From assembly GCF_022678625.1 (NCBI RefSeq), contig NZ_JALBYQ010000009.1, positions 1-60,834 on the forward strand: a DNA stretch of 60,834 bases, written 5' to 3'. Below are positions 49,773 through 60,200 of the stretch, piece after piece. Position numbers and translations under genes: made by a program. This DNA comes from Aliiroseovarius subalbicans (GTDB taxonomy: Bacteria > Pseudomonadota > Alphaproteobacteria > Rhodobacterales > Rhodobacteraceae). Positions within the stretch are counted from its first letter, which is position 1, and each line of letters begins with the position of its first letter. The notes beneath the pieces are model-generated. The model did no database searches, had not been told where the DNA came from, and was given only the letters and a program-made list of their open reading frames with translations.

Positions 49773-50944
49773 ACCGCCACCAGTTCCGGCTCAAGCCCCA
49801 TGTCCGCCAGCTGTGCGCCGATCTCCGGCAGGTAGATCGGGTTCATCACGATCACCGTATCCGGCGGGGTCTCGGTCAGGTCTTCCGGGGCGCTGACCAG
49901 ATGGCCCGTGCCCGGCAGGTATTTGCCCTGCTTGAAGGGGTTGATGTCGATCACCTGAGCGACCTCCTCACCCAACCCGTTGGTGGTCAGGAAGGATACG
50001 CCTTTCGATCCACCACCCCAGATTGCCACCCGTTTACCGTCACGGTGCCGACTGCGTACGAAGTCGGTCCAGTGGCGGCGGATTGCGGCCACCTTCTCAG
50101 GGAAGGCCGCGGCCAGTGCACGCACCGCATCCAGGTCTTCTTCCTGTGGAAGTGCTGCTTTACCTGCTCCCGGTGCGGCATACTGGATGATATACTGGTC
50201 ATCATAGGCCAGGTAGAGGCGGTTCACATCCATCCCTTCGCGCCGGAACAGCCGTGCATGGCTTCCCAGCGTGAAATAGGAACAATGCTCGTAATAGATA
50301 TCCCAGAATGCCCCTTCTTCGAGTACCCGGCGCACATCCGGGGTTTCAAAGAAAATGCCAACCTCTTGGCGACCGTCGATTACGCGGGCTATGTCATGCA
50401 TGAAACGGCCAACCTCGGGGACATGCTCGAGCGTATGGCGGCAGACAACAAAATCGGGCGCCTCGGTGATCGTGGCCGGGTCGAAATACTCGCGCTGGAA
50501 GGAAATATCATGCCCGTCGGCGCCAGGCAGGCGTTCGGGGATGAAACCGGGATCGACGCCAAGTGCGCGGGTGCCGGTCTGCCTGGCCAGTTCCTGCAGA
50601 AAATCCCCCTTGCCGCAGCCGATCTCCAGGGTCTGCTGGCCACCCAGGTCGTAAAGCCCGGCAATCTCGGCCACCAGATCCCTGGCAAACCGGTTGAAGG
50701 TGCCCGAAAAATGCTGGCTTTCCTCGGTGGTCGAGGCATAGTCGACCATCGCCAGATCGAAGACGCGATTGTAGATGAAGCCGCAACCGTCGCAGAACAT
50801 CAGGACCAGAGGTCGACGCGGAAAGGCACGCGCCTCTTCCTCGGAGTCCAGCAATATGCAGCTTTGGACCGGGATTGCGTCTAGGCGGTAAATTTCGCTG
50901 ACATGCCGCCCGCCACAGGCCGGACAGGATTTGATGTCGCTCAT
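49769..50944 (-). CDS. SAM-dependent sugar C-methyltransferase, second copy
   Basis: A 391-residue paralogue of the preceding methyltransferase. CPACGG near residue 7 and CDGCGF near 52 form the zinc site, TLEIGCGKGDFLQEL near 105 binds SAM, YYEHCSYFTLGSHARLF near 218 is the catalytic Tyr-Glu-His region, and VAIWGGGSKGVSFL near 305 opens the C-terminal domain. ATG 50944 follows a run of AGGGAA; the longer frame to 50965 overlaps the upstream gene. The two copies are clearly related but have diverged, so they may methylate different positions or sugars, or one may have taken another role. Confidence 0.88.
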   Translation of the reverse strand: MSDIKSCPACGGRHVSEIYRLDAIPVQSCILLDSEEEARAFPRRPLVLMFCDGCGFIYNRVFDLAMVDYASTTEESQHFSGTFNRFARDLVAEIAGLYDLGGQQTLEIGCGKGDFLQELARQTGTRALGVDPGFIPERLPGADGHDISFQREYFDPATITEAPDFVVCRHTLEHVPEVGRFMHDIARVIDGRQEVGIFFETPDVRRVLEEGAFWDIYYEHCSYFTLGSHARLFRREGMDVNRLYLAYDDQYIIQYAAPGAGKAALPQEEDLDAVRALAAAFPEKVAAIRRHWTDFVRSRHRDGKRVAIWGGGSKGVSFLTTNGLGEEVAQVIDINPFKQGKYLPGTGHLVSAPEDLTETPPDTVIVMNPIYLPEIGAQLADMGLEPELVAV

Positions 50945-50961
50945 TTCCCTCTTCCCTTCTT

Positions 50962-53283
50962 TCAACCTTCGACGATCTCAAGATCGGGAATGGGGACGAC
51001 GAACTTGCCGCCGGCCTCCAGGAAAGCCTGCTGCTGGCGGATGATCTCTTCGCGGAAATTCCAGGGCAGGATCATCACGTAATCCGGACGGTTCTCCATC
51101 AGTTTTTCCGGCTCGTCGATGCGGATCCGTACGCCGGGCATGTATTTGCCTTGCTTGTGGATGTTCTTGTCCACCGCATACTCGATCGCCCGGTCGTTCA
51201 GGTCGAGAAAGTTCAGCATGATCGTTCCCTTGGCGGCCGCACCATAGGCTGCGATCCGTTTTCCCTCGGCCTTGAGATTGCCCACCAGCTTGCGGGCCTT
51301 GGCACGGAATTCCCGGACCCGGGCGCCGAAATTCTCGTAGTAGGCAAACTTGTCGAGACCCAATTCCCGTTCTTCCGCCAGCAGGGTTTGCAGGGCGTTG
51401 GAAGGGGACTTGTCCTTGCCGAAATAAAGGCGGAGCGAACCGCCATGAATCTTCAGCCGACGTACATCGTTCAGATACAGACCGTGCCGTTCGAACAGCG
51501 TTTTTGCGGACCCGACCGAGAAGTAGCACAGGTGTTCATGATAGATCGTGTCAAACTCGATGAAATCGATCAGATCGCGCACATAGGGGAACTCGACCAC
51601 CACCTGTCCGTCATCGGCCAGCAACTCGGCCATGCCGGCAACAAGATCGTTCTGATCCGCGACATGGGCCACTACATTGTTGGCGATGATAACATCGGCC
51701 TGCTGACCCTGCGCGCGCAGCGTTTCGGCCACGCGGGTGCCGAAGAAATCGACAAGCGTATCGATCCCTTTTTCCTGTGCCGCCGTCGCCGGCTGTTTCG
51801 CCGGGTCGATACCCAGTACACCAACACCCTTCTCCTTGAAATTCTGCAGCATGTAGCCGTCATTCGACGCGATCTCGACCACCAAGCTGTCGACCCCGAG
51901 GCCGCGTGCCTCGATCAGTTCCAGCGCATTTTCGCGGCTGTGCTTCAGCAGGTCTTCGGAAAAGGACGAAAAGTAGAGATAGTCGTCACCGAACATTTCC
52001 TCGGCGGGCCGGGTTTCCAGAAGCTGTACCAGGGTGCAATCCGGGCAATAGCCCAGGCGCAGCGGCACCAGGCTTTCCGACTGACCAAGCTTGCTCGTGT
52101 CCAGCAACCCGTCCGAGCGCGGCATCATTCCCAAATCCAGGATGGGCTCCAGCCCGGTATGTCCACAGGAGATGCAGCTGACCCCTGCACTGTCGGCGGC
52201 AAATTCAGGGGAAATACCACCCCCCGTACCCGCGGTGCGCTCGGCCAGCGCCTGTGGTGTGTGCTTCAGAGTTACGTCGATGACCTCATCGGCAATCAGT
52301 TTCTTGATATGACCGATCCGCTGATAGCGCGGACCTTCGAATTCTTCCAAGGTAAGGTGTTGTGCCAGGTAGGATTCATAGAGCGATTGTGCCCCTTTGC
52401 GCGCATCCCATTGCGGTTTGAAATGCGGCATCACGCGCTGGATCTTGTCACAGTTCACCCGGTAGGACCGCTTGTCCGGCCCCGCATCATCGGCAAAGGT
52501 CACCTCGCAGCCGGGAACGATCTCGGCAACGATCTCGGCCAGTTCCCGGATCTGGTAATTGTGCTCGGTCACGCCGACATTGAAGGCCTCATTGCGGATC
52601 TTTTCGACCGGGGTATCCAGCGTGGCCAGGAAGGCGCGGCTGATATCCTCGATATGGGTGATAGGCCGCCAGGGCGTGCCGTCGGATTTCATGTGGATAT
52701 TGCCGGTGGTGACCGCCCAGGCCACCAGGTTGTTCAGGACCAGGTCGAAGCGGATGCGCGGGCTGACACCATAGGCCGTGGCCGAACGCAGAAACGTCGG
52801 GCAGAAATCATCATCGGCCAGCTTGGCCAGGGCAAGTTCGGACTTCACCTTGCTTTCACCATAGGGTGTCACCGGGTTGAAGGCACCGTTCTCGTCGATG
52901 AAGTCCTCTCCCGAAGCGCCGTAATTCGAACAGGAGGAGGAGAAGACAAAACGCGACACACCCGCGGCCTTTGCGGCCCTGGCGACATTCATCGTGCCTT
53001 CGTAGTTGATCTCATAGGTGGTTTCGGGCCGGAAATCCCCCAAGGGATCGTTTGACAAGGCCGCCAAGTGTAACACCGCGTCGAAGCCCAGAAGGTCCGC
53101 TGGTTCGATTTCCCGGATATCCTTCAGAACCGTAGGCACATGGGGCATCTCTCCGCCCGGGGCAAAAGTACAGCGCTCGTAAAGATCACTGTCGATACCC
53201 GCGACCTCATGTCCCGCCGCCTCGAGCATAGGTGTCAGGACGGTGCCGATATATCCCCGGTGACCAGTAACCAATACGCGCAT
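50962..53283 (-). CDS. Fusion: NAD-dependent sugar epimerase/dehydratase + C-methyltransferase
   Basis: A 773-residue fusion. Residues 1-335 are an extended short-chain dehydrogenase with VTGHRGYIG near 5-13, HLAALSNDP near 73, SSSCSNYG near 112 and the YGESK catalytic pair near 136; it lacks the Thr-Asp-Glu of 4,6-dehydratases, so epimerase or reductase is more likely. From about 365 a complete TylC3-like C-methyltransferase follows: zinc site CISCGH and CPDC, SAM site VVEIASNDGYMLQNF near 465, YHEHLCYFSVGSAKTLF near 560 and IAAYGAAAKGTIMLNFL near 660. ATG 53283 has GGAG at 8 bases and lies 2 bp after rfbF, so substrate is likely a CDP-sugar. The fusion would let one protein methylate a ketosugar and then reduce or epimerise it. 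Confidence 0.88.
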   Translation of the reverse strand: MRVLVTGHRGYIGTVLTPMLEAAGHEVAGIDSDLYERCTFAPGGEMPHVPTVLKDIREIEPADLLGFDAVLHLAALSNDPLGDFRPETTYEINYEGTMNVARAAKAAGVSRFVFSSSCSNYGASGEDFIDENGAFNPVTPYGESKVKSELALAKLADDDFCPTFLRSATAYGVSPRIRFDLVLNNLVAWAVTTGNIHMKSDGTPWRPITHIEDISRAFLATLDTPVEKIRNEAFNVGVTEHNYQIRELAEIVAEIVPGCEVTFADDAGPDKRSYRVNCDKIQRVMPHFKPQWDARKGAQSLYESYLAQHLTLEEFEGPRYQRIGHIKKLIADEVIDVTLKHTPQALAERTAGTGGGISPEFAADSAGVSCISCGHTGLEPILDLGMMPRSDGLLDTSKLGQSESLVPLRLGYCPDCTLVQLLETRPAEEMFGDDYLYFSSFSEDLLKHSRENALELIEARGLGVDSLVVEIASNDGYMLQNFKEKGVGVLGIDPAKQPATAAQEKGIDTLVDFFGTRVAETLRAQGQQADVIIANNVVAHVADQNDLVAGMAELLADDGQVVVEFPYVRDLIDFIEFDTIYHEHLCYFSVGSAKTLFERHGLYLNDVRRLKIHGGSLRLYFGKDKSPSNALQTLLAEERELGLDKFAYYENFGARVREFRAKARKLVGNLKAEGKRIAAYGAAAKGTIMLNFLDLNDRAIEYAVDKNIHKQGKYMPGVRIRIDEPEKLMENRPDYVMILPWNFREEIIRQQQAFLEAGGKFVVPIPDLEIVEG

Positions 53284-53285
53284 CT

Positions 53286-54062
53286 TTACTTCTCCCAAAC
53301 TGCCCAGGGACGCTCTCCGGAATCCCAAATCTTCTGCAAATTGTACTTGTCCCGCAACGTATCCATCGCCGCCCAGAACCCATCATGACGGTAGGCCATC
53401 AGCTGACCATCTTTGGCGAGATTCTCGAGCGGCCCATGCTCGAACATCATCATGTCGCCTTCAATGTAGTCGAACACTTCCGGCTCGAGTATGAAGAAAG
53501 CCCCGTTGATCCACCCTTCAGCCGTTTGCGGTTTTTCCTCGAACGCCGTCACCTTGTCACCTTCAAAGCGCATGTGCCCATACCGGGCAGGTGGACGGAC
53601 TGCGGTGATCGTGGCCAGCTTGCCATGGTGACGGTGGAAAGCCAGGAGCTTGTTCAGGTCCACATCCGAAACGCCGTCCCCCCAGGTCAACATGAAAGTG
53701 CTATCGCCAAGATAGGGCTGCAACCGCTTCACCCGCCCTCCGGTCAGCGTTTCGCTGCCGGTTTCGATCAGGTCGATACTCCAAGGAGAGTGGTTCTGCT
53801 CGTGGTGCACGACTGGGTCGGATCGGCCAAGATTAATCGTGATATTTCCCGCAAGCGTGCCGTATTCAGCAAAATAACGCTTGATGTGATTTCCCTTGTA
53901 TCCAAGCGCAACGGCGAAATCGTTAAAGCCGTAATGGGAATAGATTTTCATGATGTGCCAGAGGATCGGCATGCCGCCAATCTCGACCATGGGTTTCGGC
54001 CGGACCGAGGTCTCTTCAGCCAGTCGTGTTCCCTTACCGCCTGCGAGGATGGCAACCTTCAT
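53286..54062 (-). CDS. rfbF: Glucose-1-phosphate cytidylyltransferase
   Basis: A 258-residue nucleotidyltransferase that makes CDP-glucose from CTP and glucose-1-phosphate. KVAILAGGKGTRLAEETSVRPKPMVEIGGMPILWHIMKIYSHYGFNDF at residues 2-50 is diagnostic of RfbF, and LTWGDGVSDVDL near 126 and FEEKPQTAEGWINGAFFI near 175 hold the metal and sugar ligands. ATG 54062 has GGAG 9 bases upstream; a TTG at 54068 is less likely. It heads the ten-gene minus-strand operon. CDP-glucose normally goes to a CDP-glucose 4,6-dehydratase (RfbG), but none is encoded in this window. Confidence 0.95.
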   Translation of the reverse strand: MKVAILAGGKGTRLAEETSVRPKPMVEIGGMPILWHIMKIYSHYGFNDFAVALGYKGNHIKRYFAEYGTLAGNITINLGRSDPVVHHEQNHSPWSIDLIETGSETLTGGRVKRLQPYLGDSTFMLTWGDGVSDVDLNKLLAFHRHHGKLATITAVRPPARYGHMRFEGDKVTAFEEKPQTAEGWINGAFFILEPEVFDYIEGDMMMFEHGPLENLAKDGQLMAYRHDGFWAAMDTLRDKYNLQKIWDSGERPWAVWEK

Positions 54063-54228
54063 GGACAATATCTCCGTTCACTAAAAATGGAATCATGGGT
54101 CTGCTTGGACGCAGCATGACATCCCTCTGAGTCACAATTATGGAAATGAATGCCATGAAAAAGCCTTAGCGCATGCTGCAAACAATCTCAGGTCAAATAT
54201 AGAGCCCCATTACATTTTCAAAGCAATC

Positions 54229-57200
54229 CTAAACGAAGGCCAGACCGGTATACGTGAAGTCCGAGCTGTTCAGGTCCAATGCATAGACCCCATTTACGAT
54301 TCCGATTAGCTCGTCGACATCTCCACCCTGCCCGGCCCACCAGATTGCGGTCCCCGGCGTCAGGCCGGGCGCATCCGTGGTCAACAGATAGTCGGTTGCC
54401 GCTCCGGCGAGCTGAATCTGGTCCGTTCCGGAAACGAAATCCCAGATGAAGCCGTAATCCGCCTCGCCTGATGCCGCAGCCAATCCGTCATCATAATAGG
54501 TGCCGCCCGTATCTCCGAAGACGAAAGTATCCGCACCCGCCATGCCGGTGAAGACATCGATCTCGTCCGCGCCCGGACTGGCACCACCGGGATCGGCAGC
54601 CATCAGGACATCTGCTGCATCCGTCCCTTGGATGATATCGCTGCCTGTAATCTCGGTGACTGTGAGATCGCCGAAGGTGACATCATAGTAATGGGCGTTC
54701 AGGTAGATCGATCCGGTCGCAGGCGCTTCAGTAAGGCTGAAGGTCTCGATGGTCTGAAGCGTCCAGTCGACAGGCTCGGAGGTGCCCTCCTCCCAGACCT
54801 TCAGGCTGTACTGCCGGTCGTAAATGCCCACCTGTTCCACGCGCAGGGTGTAGTTGTAGCTCAGCCCCTCCTGCAGAGGGAGGCTGCCGACCGAGCCCAG
54901 CACTTCCGAGAAGCTGTGATAGCTGCGGCTTTTCAACGTTCCATCTTCCCAGAAGAACATGGCGCCGGGCTCCCAGCCGGATTTAGGCTGCCAGTTCGTG
55001 ATGGGTTCATCCGTGTGGCCATCCCACAGCATACCAAGTGCCAGCCCCCCGCCATCACGTCCTCTGGGGTCAACATTCGTCAGGTCGTGCATCGTGATGG
55101 TCAGATTAACCTCGTAATTGTCCCACCCCTGGTCACCAATCACCAGAAGCCGGTCATAGCCCAGCTCGACCGGGCGTGCCCCGGTACCATCCCAGGACCA
55201 GAGACCATCCACGACCTGCACCACATCCTGAAGATCCGTCACGGTCTCCCAGTCGATGCTGTAATTGGGGTCCCAGGCAGTGCCGGACCCGTACTGCACC
55301 GTCACGTCGCGGGTATGCACCGAGCTGTCTGCAAATGTGGCCGTAATCGTGATCACGTCATCTGCCGCAGACCCGTCAAGCTCGGAATAGGAGACATCGA
55401 TATTGAAGTCTCCGGGGTTTTGCAGACGCCGGGTGTCCTCCCCGATCGACAGGGCGCGCGACGGACCACCATTCAGCGAATAGGTCAGGGAGGTCACGGC
55501 CCCGGACACGTTGCCCAGGATGTTGATCCATTCCTGGCTTTCACCCGGACTGCCGAAACTCTGATCGAGCCCATACCAGACATCAATCGGATTGCCGACC
55601 GTCAGGTTGACAGTCGCGGTATCGGTCAGGCTGCCATCCGAGATCGTGTAGGTGAAGCTGTCGGCGCCGCCAAACCCCGCATTCGGCGTATAGGTCCAGG
55701 TGCCGTCCGCATTGTCCACCAGCGTGCCATTGGCCGGCTGCGTCATCCCGGTCACGCTGATCGGGTCGCCGTTCGGGTCGCTGTCATTGGTTAGAAGATC
55801 CGCCGCGACATTGATCTCCAGCGCCACGTCCTGGTCCGTGGCCAGGCCGTCATCCACCGCATCCGGTGCATTGTTCACCGGCACGATCGTGCCATCCTCA
55901 TCCAGGATCGGATCGTCGCTGGTCTCGAAGTAATCCACCTGCGCGGTAAACCCGGTTGCCGAACCGGTATTGCCACCGAACACCCCAGCCTTCGCCGCCG
56001 TCAGCGCATGGGTGAAGCTGCCCGCCGTCACCCAGGCGGTCCCGTCGGTCGAATAGTCCAGCGTCCAGTCATCCCCCGCCCGCGTCAGCCGCAGATAGGG
56101 TGCCACGCTGCCAGGGATAGTTACCCTGAAGGCCATGCTCGACACCCCGTCCACCGTGATCGCGGCAAAGGCATAAAGCTTCTTCCCATCCGAATAGGTG
56201 TCAAACCGCAGCCAGTTGTCCGCGTCCTGCTCCACCAGCAAGCCCTGCAACTGGTATTTCTCGCTCGGCGTGCTCAGGAACCGCGTCTCGATCTGGAAAT
56301 CCCCGTCCGAGATCCCCTGCATCGCCCGGGCGCCGTTGTTCACGCCCCAGACGTCATGCGCCCCATCCGGGGTCACCAGTTCCAGCCAGGCATCAGTCGC
56401 ATCAGTCCCGAGACCCGAGGAAATGCCCCCGGGACCCTCTATCGTCCAGACCGGATCAAGTACGCCACCAGAAAAATCGTCGGACGCGATGCCGCTGGGT
56501 GTCGAGGGTGTCTCGATCGTCAGATCGAAACTTATGGTTGCCGCTGCGGCAAACCCGTCGCTCAAGCTCAGGGTGAACCCGTCCGTGCCGACGACCGCCC
56601 CGCTCTGGTGATAGGACACCCGCCCAAGATCCACATCTTCCTGGGTAAAGCTTGCCCCCACCCCGAGAGCCACACCATCCAGGCGCAATTCACCCATCAA
56701 GGGGATGCTCCCGATCGTATAGGTCAAATCTGCCGCCGCCTGTTCAACATCAGAGGATGACAACAGTGCCGTATCGATCGCCAGGCTGTCTCCCGGGCTC
56801 AGGGTCACCTCATGGGCTTTCTCCTGGAACAGGATCGCCACCGTGCCATCGGTCTTGCTGACCGACAGAATATCCGGAAGCCCGTCGCCATTCATATCCA
56901 CCGGCTCGGCCCCATAGGCCCCGATCGCGGCACTATCGGCAATCACCGTGGTAAATGCGCCCGCGCCGTCATTGAGATAGACCGCAACGGTGTTGTCATC
57001 GACGCTGGCGGAAAGCACATCGATATCACCATCGCGATCGATATCAGCGGTCGAGACGAAACGGGCGGCATCGGCGTTGGCGCTGATCAGGGATTTGGTA
57101 AAGCTGCCGGCATCGTTGCGATACCAGGCAATCGTGTCGTCATTCTTGCTGGCTGACACGATATCAAGGTCGCCGTCTCCATCAATATCCGCGGCCGTTG

Positions 57201-60200
57201 CGAAATAGGCCCCGTTCGCCCCGGTATCCAGCACATGTTTGATGAAGTTCTCGCTGCCGTCGTTTTCATACCAGGCAATCGTGTCATCCGTGAAACTGGC
57301 GGCGACAATATCCACATCACCGTCCCCATCCAGATCGACCGGCACCGCGGACTTGGCCGCCAAAGATGCAACATCGACCAGATGCGTGGTGAAATTCTGA
57401 CTGCCATCGTTTTCACGCCAGGCAATAGTATTGGCATCCTGTCCACTCGTCACGAGGTCGAGATCACCATCCTCATCCATATCGACTGCGAAGATGGAAT
57501 GAGGCCCGTCCTCGGCGACGATATCATGGCGAGTAAAGGACCCCGAGCCATCATTTTCATACCAGACGTGAAGATCCTCACGATAGCCACCAGCCAGGAC
57601 ATCCATGTCACCGTCCTGATCGAGATCGGCCACCGAGGCCGAATAAGCCGATTCCAGCACGGTATCGATATCATGGCGGATAAACCCGCCAGCACCGTCA
57701 TTCTCGAACCAGGCAACCGTATCATCCAGTTCCGAGGTAGAGACGATGTCCAGATCGCCATCCTGATCAAAATCAGCAGCCAGCGCGATATGCGTAAGCG
57801 GCATCTCCGTGCTGACCACGGATTTTGAAAAGCGGCTCGTCCCGGTGTTGATCACCGGCGCAGTATTGGCCGAGTTGAGCACGACCGCCGCCGTATCACT
57901 CTCCCCCGAAGGATCCGTGATGGTATAGGTGAAGCTGTCCGGGCCAGTATATCCGGGGTCGGCAGTATAGGTGAAACCGCCATCTGGGTTCAGCGTCAAT
58001 GCCCCGTTCGCAGGTCCGGTTGCGAGCGTGAGGGTGAGCAGGTCCCCATCAGGATCCGTGTCATTACGCAAAACACCGTCTGCCGCAGATACAACCACGG
58101 CACCGCTTGTATCAAGCTCGTAACTGTCATTAATCGCATCCGGGGCGTCATTGGCAGGTGTCGTGTCATTGACCGTCAGGTTGACAGTCGCGGTATCGGT
58201 CAGGCTGCCATCCGAGATCGTGTAGGTGAAGCTGTCGGCCCCGTCGAAGCCCGCATCCGGCGTATAGGTCCAGGTGCCGTCCGCATTGTCCACCAGCGTG
58301 CCATTGGCCGGCTGCGTCATCCCGGTCACGCTGATCGGGTCGCCGTTCGGGTCGCTGTCATTGGTTAGAAGATCCGCCGCGACATTGATCTCCAGCGCCA
58401 CGTCCTGGTCCGTGGCCAGGCCGTCATCCACCGCATCCGGGGCGTTGCCCACGGGCACGATCGTGCCATCCTCATCCAGGATCGGATCGTCGCTGGTCTC
58501 GAAGTAATCCACCTGCGCGGTGAACCCGGTTGTTAGGCCAGTGTTGCCGCCGAACACGCCCACCTGCGATGCCGTCAGCGCATGGGTGAAACTGCCCGCC
58601 GTCACCCAGGTGGTCCCGTCGGTCGAATAGTCCAGCGTCCAGTCATCCCCCGCCCGCGTCAGCCGCAGATAGGGCGCCACGCTGCCAGGGATAGTTACCC
58701 TGAAGGCCATGCTCGACACCCCGTCCACCGTGATCGCGGCAAAGGCATAAAGCTGGCTGCCATCCGAATAGGTGTCAAACCGCAGCCAGTTGTCCGCGTC
58801 CTGCTCCACCAGCAAGCCCTGCAACTGGTATTTCTCGCTCGGCGTGCTCAGGAACCGCGTCTCGATCTGGAAATCCCCGTCCGAGATCCCCTGCATCGCC
58901 CGCGCAGCGTTGTTCACGCCCCAGACGTCGTGATCCCCATCCGGGGTCACCAGTTCCAGCCAGGCATCAGTCGCATCAGTCCCGAGACCCGAGGAAATGC
59001 CCCCGGGGCCCTCTATCGTCCAGACCGGATCAAGTACGCCACCAGAAAAATCGTCGGACGCGATGCCGCTGGATGGCGGGGTGGTTGTACTCGACGTTGC
59101 CGCCAACGTTGTGATTTGTGGCGGCGAAAGCACCGCAGAATAAATCTGCGCATCGGCAATCGTTCCCTCGAACGGCGCATCAAACCCCAACTGACCATCG
59201 GCGCTGCCCCAACCGCGACCACCCCACTGGATCACTTGAGTGTTCTGCGTCCAGTCCATCACCAGTGGGTCGCTTGCAACCAGAGCCCCGTCAATCCAGA
59301 GCTCCGCACCGTCGGCCCCAAAAGTCAGCGCCACCTCATATTCTTGGCCTACGGTAATCCCTCCGTAGTTCAGATAGACTTCACTATCGGCATCCTGGAC
59401 GCGCACCTTCAGCGTTGATCCTTTCAGGAACATCACAAGGTGATGACCACCGCCGACATAGCCGGAGGCATCCTTCGCAAACAGACCCTGGGCCCCCGAC
59501 GTATCCGTTGCGATAAACGAGAAGGCTACCGTCCCTTCGGGAGTTTCAAAGGCTGCGTCATGTGCTATTTCCACGACACCGCCAGCCGTCCCGTCGAATT
59601 CCTGCACACCCGGCGCGTTATAGACGGTCGCGGGAAAGCCCCCGACATTTACCGTCAGGTTGACAGTCGCGATATCGGTAAGGCCGCCATCCGAGATCGT
59701 GTAGGTGAAGCTGTCGGCACCGCCAAACCCCGCATTCGGCGTATAGGTCCAGGTGCCGTCCGCATTGTCCACCAGCGTGCCATTGGCCGGCTGCGTCATC
59801 CCGGTCACGCTGATCGGGTCGCCGTTCGGATCGCTGTCATTGATCAGAATGTCCGAGGCCACGCTGATCACCAGCGCCACGTCCTGGTCCGTGACCAGGC
59901 CATCATCCACCGCATCCGGGGCGTCATTGGCAGGTGTCGTGTCATTGACCGTCAGGTTGACAGTCGCGGTATCGGTCAGGCCGCCATCCGAGATCGTGTA
60001 GGTGAAGCTGTCGGCACCGCCAAACCCCGCATTCGGCGTATAGGTCCAGGTGCCGTCCGCATTGTCCACCAGCGTGCCATTGGCCGGCTGCGTCATCCCG
60101 GTCACGCTGATCGGGTCGCCGTTCGGATCGCTGTCATTGACCAGAATGTCCGAGGCCACGCTGATCACCAGCGCCACGTCCTGGTCCGTGACCAGGCCGT

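Noticed and set aside
51151-53055. 634-residue plus-strand open frame
   Set aside because: Antisense to the epimerase/methyltransferase fusion; long only because GC-rich codons leave few stops on the other strand.
50962-53283. First half of the fusion considered as the missing CDP-glucose 4,6-dehydratase
   Set aside because: The catalytic segment reads SSSCSNYG and lacks the Asp-Glu pair of dehydratases (as in STDEVFG of RfbB); an epimerase or reductase role fits better, though this is not proven.
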